From the NCBI GenBank assembly GCA_900548465.1, contig URKY01000060.1:1-11584 (forward strand): a DNA stretch of 11,584 nucleotides. Direction: 5' to 3'. The stretch comes from an uncultured Eubacterium sp. GTDB lineage: Bacteria > Bacillota > Clostridia > Lachnospirales > Lachnospiraceae. Below, in pieces: positions 1-7,518 of this stretch. How positions within the stretch are numbered: the stretch's first letter is position 1; every line of letters begins with the position of its first letter. A program made the translations under genes and the position numbers. The notes under the pieces are model-generated. The model saw only the letters and a list, made by a program, of their open reading frames with translations, made no database searches and was not told where the DNA came from.

Positions 1-1250
1 ACAAAGTATGGCTTGCATCACCAACTATGCATGATGGTGCAGAAATGAAATATGTGAAAGAAGCATATGACACAAACTGGATGTCGACAGTTGGTGCAAA
101 TATCAACGAAGTTGAAAAAGCTGCAGCAGAAAAGTCAGGCGTTAAATATGCAGTTGCATTGTCCTGCTGCACAGCAGCTCTTCATCTTTGTGTGAAGTTT
201 GCTGGTGAAAAACTTTATGGCAAGCCGGAAATCGGACACGGAGCAGTTGAAGGAAAAAGAGTTTTCTGTAGCGATATGACTTTTGATGCAACTCTGAATC
301 CAGTTGTTTATGAAGGCGGAATTCCAGTATTTATTGATACTGAAAGAGATTCCTGGAACATGGATCCGGTAGCACTTGAAAAAGCATTTGAGATGTATCC
401 AGAAGTTAAACTTGTTGTTTCTGCTGAGCTTTATGGCTTTTCTGGTGATATTAAAAAAATCAAGGAAATCTGTGAAAAACATGGAGCACTTCTTATCGAA
501 GATGCAGCAGAAGCTATGGGAGCAACATGGGATGGAAAACAATGTGGATCCTATGGGGATTATGCCGCTGTATCTTATAACGGAAACAAAATTATAACAG
601 GAAGTTCCGGTGGATGCTTACTGACAAATGACCTGGAAGTTGCAAACAAAGCAAGAAAATGGTCTACGCAGGCAAGAGAAGCAGCCGCATGGTATCAGCA
701 CGAAGAGGTTGGTTACAACTATAGAATGTCAAATGTTATTGCAGGTATCATTCGTGGACAGTATGACTATCTGGAAGAGCACATTGCTCAGAAGAAAGTT
801 GTATATGAGAGATATAAAGAAGGCCTGAAAGATCTTCCGATTCAGATGAATCCATTTGATGAGAAAAGATGTGAGCCTAACTACTGGCTTAGTGCATTGA
901 TCATTGATAAAGAGGCAATGTGCAAACAAGTACGTAGTGGTACAGATGCAATCTATATTCCGGAAAAAGGAAAGAGCTGTCCGACAGAGATTCTGGAAGC
1001 AATCACCAGTATCAATGCAGAAGGAAGACCTATCTGGAAACCGATGCATATGCAGCCAATGTACCGAATGAACGAGTTTGTAACAGTATCCGGTTCTGGA
1101 AGAGCAAAAACAAATGCCTATATCGAAGGTGGTATTGAAGATGTTGGAGCCGATATCTTCCAGAGAGGTGTGTGCCTGCCGAGTGATAACAAGATGACGG
1201 CAGAGCAGCAGAATAGAATTATTGAAGTGATAAAAGGATGTTTTGAATGA
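1..1250 (+). CDS. DegT/DnrJ/EryC1/StrS nucleotide-sugar aminotransferase, EpsN-like (5' end outside window)
   Basis: PLP-dependent sugar aminotransferase that converts a 4-keto-6-deoxy sugar nucleotide to the 4-amino sugar in the cytoplasm. The first ATG in frame is at 27, but the open frame continues to the window edge and reads KVWLASPT just before it. That is the usual start of this family, so only a few codons are missing upstream. Numbered from the ATG at 27, the PLP-lysine is K188 in SYNGNKIIT, the PLP-nitrogen aspartate is D159 in IEDAAEAMGA, and late motifs are GRPIWKPMH and RGVCLPS. The order and wording of these blocks resemble Bacillus EpsN and PglE, which act in bacillosamine-type pathways. 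The exact sugar is inferred. Base composition is less A+T-rich than in the genes downstream. Its TGA overlaps the next start (ATGA at 1247-1250), suggesting translational coupling. Confidence 0.93.
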   Translation, partial: KVWLASPTMHDGAEMKYVKEAYDTNWMSTVGANINEVEKAAAEKSGVKYAVALSCCTAALHLCVKFAGEKLYGKPEIGHGAVEGKRVFCSDMTFDATLNPVVYEGGIPVFIDTERDSWNMDPVALEKAFEMYPEVKLVVSAELYGFSGDIKKIKEICEKHGALLIEDAAEAMGATWDGKQCGSYGDYAAVSYNGNKIITGSSGGCLLTNDLEVANKARKWSTQAREAAAWYQHEEVGYNYRMSNVIAGIIRGQYDYLEEHIAQKKVVYERYKEGLKDLPIQMNPFDEKRCEPNYWLSALIIDKEAMCKQVRSGTDAIYIPEKGKSCPTEILEAITSINAEGRPIWKPMHMQPMYRMNEFVTVSGSGRAKTNAYIEGGIEDVGADIFQRGVCLPSDNKMTAEQQNRIIEVIKGCFE

Positions 1251-1846
1251 TGAAAAAAATAAATCTTGGTATAAAAAGAATATTTGATATATTTGCAAGT
1301 TTAATTGGTTTGATAATATTATCGCCAATTTTAGCGTTAATAGCTATTGCTATCAAATGCGATTCAAAAGGTCCTGTTTTTTTTCTTCAAGAACGCATTG
1401 GGAAAGTGGGAAAAACATTTAATATATATAAATTTCGAACAATGGTTATTAATGCAGAATCAATAGGTGAAGGTTTGATTTGTAGAGATGATTGTGATCC
1501 AAGAATAACACGAATGGGAAAAATATTGAGAAAGACTAGTTTGGATGAACTTCCTCAGTTGATTAATGTGCTTTTGGGAGAAATGAGTATTGTAGGACCG
1601 AGACCCCCGGTAACTTATCATCCATACAATGGATACAAATCCTATAGTGAAAATGCAAAAAAAAGATTTTTGATGCGACCAGGTATTACGGGATTAGCAC
1701 AGGTTGAAAGACGGAATTCAGCAACGTGGGATGAGCGTATAGAGATAGATGTTCAATATGTTGAACAATTTAATATTCTATTAGATATACATATTATTTT
1801 TAAAACTTTTTCTGCACTTTTTTATACAGAGCAATATACAGAATAA
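1247..1846 (+). CDS. Undecaprenyl-phosphate sugar phosphotransferase (PglC/EpsL-like monotopic phosphoglycosyl transferase)
   Basis: Initiating enzyme of glycan assembly. It transfers a sugar phosphate from a UDP-sugar to undecaprenyl phosphate at the inner membrane face. The 199 residues correspond to the small, catalytic-core-only form and lack the multi-spanning N-terminal part of WcaJ/WbaP. A hydrophobic re-entrant helix lies at about residues 11-37, KFRTM at 62-66, the catalytic Asp-Glu pair at D100-E101 in SLDELPQL, GPRPP at 117-121, and RPGITGLAQV at 144-153. The start at 1247 has AAAGGA eight bases upstream. A second ATG at 1250 is possible but less well spaced. It sits directly after an EpsN-like aminotransferase, as PglC/EpsL-type enzymes often do, so an amino or acetamido sugar is a plausible substrate (inference). 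This is the first gene of the A+T-rich block. Confidence 0.93.
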   Translation: MMKKINLGIKRIFDIFASLIGLIILSPILALIAIAIKCDSKGPVFFLQERIGKVGKTFNIYKFRTMVINAESIGEGLICRDDCDPRITRMGKILRKTSLDELPQLINVLLGEMSIVGPRPPVTYHPYNGYKSYSENAKKRFLMRPGITGLAQVERRNSATWDERIEIDVQYVEQFNILLDIHIIFKTFSALFYTEQYTE

Positions 1847-1860
1847 CGAGGAGATAGATG

Positions 1861-2826
1861 ATGAAAAGTTTATATAGTGATATAAGATGGGCTAAGATAC
1901 AAGAACCAAGAGAATGCGGCGTTTTAGAAGAGTATAATTACACTGATGATAATGGAAGTATACGATATAGATACATTAAAAAAGTTGCTGGAAATGTTGA
2001 TAGGAAGGAATATTACGATATAGCTTCGTTTAGGGGAACCGGTGGCCCAATAGTTGAATATGTTCGAGAGGGATTAGAAAATGAGTTTATGAAGAAATTT
2101 AATGAAGCATTTGATAAATATTGTCTAGAACAAAATATTATTGCAGAATTTGCGAAAATTGATCCGTGGAGTGATTATCATGAACTGGTAGAAAGAGAAT
2201 GTAATGCAGAGTATTATGGAAATTTCTATTGTAATGATTTGACAGAAAATTTTTTTGAGCAGACATACAATAGAAATGCTAAAAGGGCTATAAAAAAAGC
2301 GGTTAATGGTGGTGTCGAGGTGTTAATAGATAATAAGGGGGATACTATAGATGACTTTGTAAGATTGTATCAAAATACAGAAATTAAATATAATACAGGT
2401 GATTATTACAATTTTGATCGAGAAGATATAAAGAAATATTTTGATGAGCTAGGTAAAGATGTATTTTTGATTGATGCGGTATTAAATGGTGAAATAATTA
2501 CATCTGTTTTAGTTGTATGTGGTGAAGATGTTATGCATTATTATCTTTTAGGAAATAATACATTATTTTTAAATTTACAATGTAATAGTCTTTTGACATA
2601 TCATGCAGCTTTATATGGACAAAAAATAGGAAAAAAGGTATTTGATATGGGAGGTGGAAAAGCCGGCGGAAACATTGAAGTTTTTAAAAAAAATTTTTGT
2701 GGACAAAAAGGAATCACAAAATATTTCGCAATAAAAAAAATTAGAAATGAAGCAATATATGATAAATTAGTAGCACAAAAAAAAGAAATAAAAAATAAAA
2801 ATTTCTTTCCGCTTTATAGAGGTTAA
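1861..2826 (+). CDS. FemAB/FemX-like GNAT-fold acyl- or aminoacyl-transferase
   Basis: About 321 residues with the features of the FemAB/BioF2-like acetyltransferase group. An N-terminal half contains a YYDIAS...GTGGPI segment (about residues 52-66). A basic helix follows (RNAKRAIKKA, about 140-150). A second GNAT-like half ends in FDMGGGKAGGNIEVFKKNF (about 262-280), which matches the conserved GGG...FK..F ending of the family. FemAB enzymes move amino acids from aminoacyl-tRNA to lipid II. Relatives in polysaccharide loci are usually of unknown acyl donor. GAGGAG at 1848-1853 fits ATG 1861 (7 bases) better than the adjacent ATG 1858 (4 bases). The gene is very A+T-rich near its end, with A8 runs at 2686-2693 and 2777-2784. 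It is followed at once by a PLP enzyme and an ATP-grasp ligase, suggesting a joint amino-acid decoration step. The substrate is not known. Confidence 0.72.
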   Translation: MKSLYSDIRWAKIQEPRECGVLEEYNYTDDNGSIRYRYIKKVAGNVDRKEYYDIASFRGTGGPIVEYVREGLENEFMKKFNEAFDKYCLEQNIIAEFAKIDPWSDYHELVERECNAEYYGNFYCNDLTENFFEQTYNRNAKRAIKKAVNGGVEVLIDNKGDTIDDFVRLYQNTEIKYNTGDYYNFDREDIKKYFDELGKDVFLIDAVLNGEIITSVLVVCGEDVMHYYLLGNNTLFLNLQCNSLLTYHAALYGQKIGKKVFDMGGGKAGGNIEVFKKNFCGQKGITKYFAIKKIRNEAIYDKLVAQKKEIKNKNFFPLYRG

Positions 2827-2831
2827 GAGAT

Positions 2832-3740
2832 ATGGAACATACACTTATTCAACAAGTTAAAGAAAATTTGTATATAAAGAGAGAAGATCTTATTCCATAT
2901 TCGTTTGGTGGTAATAAAGCACGAAAAGGATTACTTTTTTTTAAGGAAATTGATAAAGGTGGATATGACTGTGTGGTGACATATGGAAGTAGTCATTCTA
3001 ATCATTGTCGTATTATAGCTAATATGGCAGCTGCTAGAAAAATGAAATGTTATCTGATTTCTCCTAGGGAAATTTCAGATGTAACATATAATAGTAAATT
3101 TATGAAATTATTTGATGCTGAAATGCTTTCTGTTCCAGTTGAAAAAGTTCATAGTGAAATTGAAAAAAAAATAGCACAATTAAAAAGAGATGGCTTTAAT
3201 CCTTATTTTATTCCTGGTGGTGGACATGGAAATATTGGAACACAGGCATATGTAGAGTGCTATAAGGAAATAAAGGAATATGAAATAGAAAATAATATTA
3301 AATTTGATTATATTTTTTTTGCATCAGGAACTGGAACGACACATGCAGGGTTAGTCTGCGGTCAATTAATATATAAGGATAACAGAAAAATTGTTGGTAT
3401 TAGTATTGCCAGAAAAAATCCATATGGACGAAAGATTGTTTTAGATAGTATACGTGAGTATATGCCAAATGAGGAAGAAAGAAATATTCAAGAGAAGACA
3501 ATCTTTATTGATGACTATATTGGTGCTGGATATGGAAAAGATAATCTAAAGATAACTAAAACAATTAAAGATGTAATGATTAATTATGGGATCCCGTTAG
3601 ATAGTACATATACAGCTAAGGCTTTCTATGGAATGTGCGAATATTTGAAAAAAACAAATATTAAAGACAAAAAAATTCTGTTTATTCATACTGGTGGTAC
3701 ACCATTGTTTTTTAATGATATTGACGTTATTAACTTATAG
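2832..3740 (+). CDS. PLP-dependent enzyme of the ACC deaminase / D-cysteine desulfhydrase family (fold type II)
   Basis: Cytoplasmic PLP enzyme of 302 residues, close to the family's usual 300-340. It shows YIKREDL (14-20), the PLP lysine K29 in SFGGNKARK, the substrate-site motif GSSHSNHCR (52-60), IPGGGHGNIGT (127-137), the phosphate-binding loop ASGTGTTHAGL (164-174), a conserved Tyr at 260 in STYTAKAFYG, and HTGGTPLF near the end. In characterised members the position before SNH is usually Gln; here it is His, so the reaction may differ from ACC deamination or D-cysteine desulfuration. Members are hard to assign by sequence alone. Its place between a FemAB-like transferase and an ATP-grasp ligase suggests it makes or processes an amino acid used on the glycan (inference). 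AGAGG at 2818-2822 precedes the ATG by 9 bases; the gap to the previous gene is 5 bases. Confidence 0.82.
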   Translation: MEHTLIQQVKENLYIKREDLIPYSFGGNKARKGLLFFKEIDKGGYDCVVTYGSSHSNHCRIIANMAAARKMKCYLISPREISDVTYNSKFMKLFDAEMLSVPVEKVHSEIEKKIAQLKRDGFNPYFIPGGGHGNIGTQAYVECYKEIKEYEIENNIKFDYIFFASGTGTTHAGLVCGQLIYKDNRKIVGISIARKNPYGRKIVLDSIREYMPNEEERNIQEKTIFIDDYIGAGYGKDNLKITKTIKDVMINYGIPLDSTYTAKAFYGMCEYLKKTNIKDKKILFIHTGGTPLFFNDIDVINL

Positions 3741-3765
3741 TTTGAATTTATGAAGGAGAATAAGT

Positions 3766-4728
3766 ATGAATATTTTGATTTTAAGTTCAGGAACACGAAA
3801 TAAAATTGTTCAATATTTTAAGAAGACGTTAGGAAATAGGGGAAAAGTTATTTGTACGGATATGAGTGAATTAGCTCCTTCGCTATATGAGGCAGATAGA
3901 TATTATATAGTTCCTAGAATAAGTGCATCGGATTATTTGAATAGTATTCTTGATATATGTAAAAATGAAAAAATAGATGGAGTTCTTTCACTTATTGATC
4001 CAGAACTTTCTTTGTTGGCTAAAAATGTCGAAGAGTTTAAAAAAGTTGGAACTACTGTAATAGGTTCTTCGTATGAACTTTGTGAACGAGCTTTAAATAA
4101 ATTTGAAATGTATAAATGGCTGAAAAAACATAATTATAAATGTGCAAAATCTTATACAAATAAAGAGGAATTTTATAAGGATGTAAAGGCAGGAAAGGCA
4201 AAATATCCAATATTTGTAAAGCCAGCAAAAGGTAGTGCAAGTATATCTATTTCAAAGGTTTACGATAAAGAAACGTTAGAACTTTTTTTTGAACATGGAG
4301 AAGGATTAATGATTCAGGAATTCCTTGATGGGCAGGAGATTGGTGCGGACGTTTATATAGATATGATAAGTGGCGAGGTAGTTTCAATCTTTACAAAAAA
4401 GAAAATTGTAATGCGTGCTGGTGAAACAGATAAGGCTGTTTCATTTAAGAATGAAAAATTATTTAATCTTATAAAAAAATTTGTTCTGGAGTCGGGATAT
4501 AAAGGGCAAATAGATATTGATATTTTTGACATTAATGGAGAGTATTATATTTCTGAAGTAAATCCGCGGTTTGGAGGTGGATATCCACATGCATATGAAA
4601 GTGGTGCGAATCATATGGAATTAATTGTAAAAAATTTAGAAGGTTTCTCAAATGATTGTGTTATAGGTGATTATGAAGAGGAGACTTATATGATGAAATA
4701 TAATGAAGTTATGGTTAAGAGGTTCTAA
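3766..4728 (+). CDS. ATP-grasp carboxylate-amine ligase (CarB/PylC-like)
   Basis: ATP-grasp ligase of 320 residues, expected to form an acyl phosphate with ATP and then an amide or related bond. An N-terminal pre-ATP-grasp domain starts MNILILSSGTRNK. The nucleotide-binding lysine lies in FVKPAKGSAS (150-159), an adenine-side segment in IQEFLDGQEIGADVYID (183-199), and metal ligands at about D250/D252 and in the SEVNPRFGGGYPH block (E264, N266, R268). This layout matches CarB-like stand-alone ligases found in capsule and natural-product loci. It does not look like D-Ala-D-Ala ligase. AAGGAG at 3753-3758 is ideally spaced (7 bases) from the ATG. The stop abuts the next start with no gap. With its two upstream neighbours it could activate and attach an amino acid to an amino sugar or uronic acid. 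The substrate is inferred, not shown. Confidence 0.85.
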   Translation: MNILILSSGTRNKIVQYFKKTLGNRGKVICTDMSELAPSLYEADRYYIVPRISASDYLNSILDICKNEKIDGVLSLIDPELSLLAKNVEEFKKVGTTVIGSSYELCERALNKFEMYKWLKKHNYKCAKSYTNKEEFYKDVKAGKAKYPIFVKPAKGSASISISKVYDKETLELFFEHGEGLMIQEFLDGQEIGADVYIDMISGEVVSIFTKKKIVMRAGETDKAVSFKNEKLFNLIKKFVLESGYKGQIDIDIFDINGEYYISEVNPRFGGGYPHAYESGANHMELIVKNLEGFSNDCVIGDYEEETYMMKYNEVMVKRF

Positions 4729-5202
4729 ATGATAAGATTATTTTTGCAACTTAGATCTTTAATGTTCAGATCAGGTGAGAAAAGGGCTATATGGTTAAAA
4801 AAGAGAAATTTATTTGGTTCAATTGGAAAAGACGTCATGATCCAAAATTATAAGCTACCATTTAATCCAGATAAAGTTTTTATCGGTAATAATGTGAGAA
4901 TTGCTGCGGGCGTGTCTATGATTACACATGACGTCATGCATCATATGTTAAATAATATGGATGAAAATTGTAGAAATAAGATAAAGTTTAATGAAAAAGT
5001 AGGAGAAATTCATATAGGAAATAATGTGTTCATTGGAGCAAATACACTAATACTTTATGATGTAAGTATTGGCAATAACGTTATTATTGGAGCTGGAAGT
5101 ATTGTTACAAAAGATTTGCCAGATAATTCAGTATGCGTTGGAAGTCCCTGCAAGAAAATTGGTGAATTTGATGAGTTTGTGAAAAAAAGAAGGAATATGT
5201 AA
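4729..5202 (+). CDS. Hexapeptide-repeat (left-handed beta helix) acetyltransferase
   Basis: A 157-residue acyltransferase of the LbH/Maa-CatB type, probably acetyl-CoA dependent and acting on a sugar of the repeat unit or its nucleotide precursor. Hexapeptide turns are visible as [12 protein letters not shown] (51-62), [15 protein letters not shown] (94-108) and [15 protein letters not shown] (112-126), followed by the typical exit [10 protein letters not shown] (136-145). The likely catalytic histidine is H67 in MITHD. It lacks the N-terminal Rossmann-like domain of PglD/EpsM, so it is more likely an O-acetyltransferase, or an N-acyltransferase of another type, than the partner of the upstream EpsN-like enzyme. 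AAGAGG at 4717-4722, inside the end of the ATP-grasp gene, gives a 6-base spacing. Immediate adjacency (TAA then ATG) suggests coupled translation. Confidence 0.86.
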   Translation: MIRLFLQLRSLMFRSGEKRAIWLKKRNLFGSIGKDVMIQNYKLPFNPDKVFIGNNVRIAAGVSMITHDVMHHMLNNMDENCRNKIKFNEKVGEIHIGNNVFIGANTLILYDVSIGNNVIIGAGSIVTKDLPDNSVCVGSPCKKIGEFDEFVKKRRNM

Positions 5203-5264
5203 TATCTAGGTAAGAAAATAGACACAAAAATTAATGGTAAAGATAAGAAAGAGAGTTGTTTATA

Positions 5265-6518
5265 ATGCAGATTGCTTTCATAGTGCTAATATATTTAATA
5301 ATGCCGACAATCTGTTCAGTAATCGTTTTATTAGGGTATTTAACGACTAAGGATTCTAGAAAAATAATTCTGTACAGTGCACTTTTGGCCATTGTTTTTG
5401 GCATTGCAGGTTATTGTTTTAAAAATCCAGCTACGGATCCGGATTTGGTGAGATATTTAGCAATTTTATCAACTTATAGAAACAAAAATTTAATCGATTC
5501 TTTTAATACGGCTTATACTAATTTGTATGCCGTTGACATTTTGTTTTGGATTATTGCAAATTTTTGTAAACCACAAATGTTGCCAGCATTTGCTTGTTTT
5601 ATATATTATTTTATTTCATTTTATATAATTGGTGACTATAAAATAATATCAGGAATAAAAAAATCATATTTTGTAGTTTACTTTGTGTTTACAATTGCAG
5701 CTACAAATTTTGGCAGTATAGTTAATGGTATTAGATGGCCTTTGGCATTTTCAATGTTTACTTTAGCAATTTATCGAGATTTGTATAAAAATCAACGAAA
5801 TATATTTACATATTTTCTATATGTGACTTCATTTTTTATGCATTTCTCAGTTATAGGTTTGATAGCAGTTAGATTGGTAATGCTTATAAAGAATAAAAAA
5901 AGAGTATTGATTTATTCACTTGGAATTGTGTTGTTGCCACAAGTTTTACAAATATTAGCAGAAAAAATTGGTGAAATGCAAACACCAATTGGCTTAATAA
6001 ATAGTGTTATATATTTTATAACAAGAGGAAACATGTATTTTCAGTGGCAAGATGGCGGTTGGGCGGATATTGTGCGAAATAGTACGTATTATAGATTGGA
6101 AAAAGAATATTTTATTATAATAAGTTTACTATTCTTATATATGATTTTATATGAGTATTATCGAACAAATAAAAATGGGTTGTCGTTAAATAAGATAAAA
6201 AGTATATATATTTTTATGTTTACATATATGGTATTAACACTTATTACTTTTCTGATTGCGTCGCATGTTTATATACGTTTTATAACACCAGCAGTGCCAT
6301 TAGTATCGTTGGTTTTCTTTGATAGTTTTCAACAAGAGGGAAAAAAGGGTACGGAAATGAAAATTGATATAAAGAAGTTACCGATATTAATTTTCGTGCT
6401 AGGATTAACAATAGTGGGGATAATGTTAAATTTCTACTTTATAAGGACAATGGTTAATATTCGCACGTTTGTAGAAAATATTTTTACATTTAATATTTTT
6501 AACATGTTTATTGAATGA
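5265..6518 (+). CDS. EpsG/Wzy-like polysaccharide polymerase (integral membrane)
   Basis: Multi-spanning membrane protein of about 417 residues with roughly eleven hydrophobic segments by eye. The EpsG-like signature DPDLVRY lies at about residues 58-64, just after the second membrane segment, and a long polar stretch falls near residues 250-270. EpsG/Wzy proteins polymerise lipid-linked repeat units on the outer face of the membrane, consistent with the Wzx-like flippase at 8643-9896 and the absence of ABC-exporter genes here. An in-frame TTG at 5256 would lengthen it by three codons. However, the purine-rich GAAAGAGAG at 5247-5255 lies immediately before that TTG and is correctly spaced (9 bases) for ATG 5265. 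Polymerases diverge strongly, so the call rests on topology, motif and context. Confidence 0.82.
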   Translation: MQIAFIVLIYLIMPTICSVIVLLGYLTTKDSRKIILYSALLAIVFGIAGYCFKNPATDPDLVRYLAILSTYRNKNLIDSFNTAYTNLYAVDILFWIIANFCKPQMLPAFACFIYYFISFYIIGDYKIISGIKKSYFVVYFVFTIAATNFGSIVNGIRWPLAFSMFTLAIYRDLYKNQRNIFTYFLYVTSFFMHFSVIGLIAVRLVMLIKNKKRVLIYSLGIVLLPQVLQILAEKIGEMQTPIGLINSVIYFITRGNMYFQWQDGGWADIVRNSTYYRLEKEYFIIISLLFLYMILYEYYRTNKNGLSLNKIKSIYIFMFTYMVLTLITFLIASHVYIRFITPAVPLVSLVFFDSFQQEGKKGTEMKIDIKKLPILIFVLGLTIVGIMLNFYFIRTMVNIRTFVENIFTFNIFNMFIE

Positions 6519-6521
6519 GGA
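6517..6521 (+). promoter_or_regulatory. Ribosome binding site deciding the GT2 start
   Basis: GAGGA overlaps the stop codon of the polymerase gene and lies 8 bases before ATG 6530. The in-frame ATG at 6515 would place this site inside the gene, so 6530 is the preferred start. The resulting N-terminus, MKPDISIIVPVYN, is the common one for GT2 enzymes. Confidence 0.7.
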
Positions 6522-6529
6522 TTGATATT

Positions 6530-7483
6530 ATGAAACCAGATATTTCGATTATAGTTCCTGTATATAATACCGAAAAATATGTACAAAGTTGCTTAGAAAG
6601 TTTGATAAAACAAACATATAAAGATATAGAAATAATAGTTGTTAATGATGGAAGTAATGATGAGAGTTTAGTTAAATGTAAAGAAATTGCGGAAAAAGAC
6701 TCTAGAATCAAGATATTTACAAAAACTAATGGTGGTTTATCTGATGCAAGAAATTATGGAATAAATAAAGCTGAAGGGAAGTATTTGGGTTTTGTAGATT
6801 CAGATGATTATATTAGTGAGAATATGTATGAAAGTTTGTTAAGCGGAATTACCTATAATAACGCAGATATTGCTGTGGCTGCGATTAATCAAGTTGATGA
6901 AATTGGAAATATTTTAAAAACTAGATCAATTGATGGGGAGGAAAAATTATTAACAAAATATGAAGGGATGGAAGAATTATTATTTTCACAGAGGATATCT
7001 AATTCTGTTTGCAATAAACTTTTTAAAAGAGAATTATTTAGTAAAATAAGATTTCCAGTTGGAAAATTGTACGAGGATGAATATGTAACATACAAGTTAT
7101 TTGACAAAGCACACAAAATATATATTTGTACGAATGCGTTCTATTTTTATCGATATAACGAATCTAGCATTACACATTGTAAATTTTCGGAAAGGGAATT
7201 CGATAGAATCATAGCCTCTGAGTTAAAAATAGAATTTTGCAATAATAATTATCCTAAATTGGTACATTTGGCAGAAAAGTACTTAGTTTATGATGCGATA
7301 ATAGCACTTTCCAAAATGGATGTATATAAGAAATCTTATGATAGATATATTGCAAAAAATATAAGGAAATATCTACTTATATTTTTAATAGGGCAAAATT
7401 CAATAAAAGCAAAAGTATTTGCGGTACTTGCAGCTATAAATCCTAAATTAGCTTCGCAAATTTTTCAACGCGTAGGTAAATAA
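6530..7483 (+). CDS. GT2-family glycosyltransferase (GT-A fold)
   Basis: Cytoplasmic, membrane-associated glycosyltransferase of 317 residues that adds a sugar from a nucleotide donor to the lipid-linked unit. It begins with the family signature ISIIVPVYNTEKYVQSCL (5-22), then VVNDGSNDES (37-46) with the nucleotide-binding aspartate D40, GGLSDARNYGI (68-78), and the metal-binding FVDSDDYI (88-95, DxD type). Further on, LYEDEYVTY and FYFYRYNESSITH match the catalytic-base and acceptor-side blocks of the EpsJ/CpsJ-type subgroup. The donor and linkage cannot be read from sequence. It is the only glycosyltransferase besides the initiating enzyme in the window, so other transferases for the repeat unit should lie upstream. 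Confidence 0.93.
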   Translation: MKPDISIIVPVYNTEKYVQSCLESLIKQTYKDIEIIVVNDGSNDESLVKCKEIAEKDSRIKIFTKTNGGLSDARNYGINKAEGKYLGFVDSDDYISENMYESLLSGITYNNADIAVAAINQVDEIGNILKTRSIDGEEKLLTKYEGMEELLFSQRISNSVCNKLFKRELFSKIRFPVGKLYEDEYVTYKLFDKAHKIYICTNAFYFYRYNESSITHCKFSEREFDRIIASELKIEFCNNNYPKLVHLAEKYLVYDAIIALSKMDVYKKSYDRYIAKNIRKYLLIFLIGQNSIKAKVFAVLAAINPKLASQIFQRVGK

Positions 7484-7518
7484 AAAAACTAAATTTATTT
7501 TGAAGGAGTATGTAGACT

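Noticed and set aside
729..1328. Minus-strand open frames opposite the aminotransferase, such as the 199-codon one
   Set aside because: They lie antisense to a gene with clear family motifs, have no ribosome binding site, and encode no recognisable protein.
5256..5264. TTG start for the polymerase
   Set aside because: The purine-rich ribosome binding site abuts the TTG but is correctly spaced for ATG 5265.
5203..5264. Possible internal promoter or small gene before the polymerase
   Set aside because: The 62-base gap is A-rich and holds no convincing -35/-10 pair and no open frame beyond a few codons.
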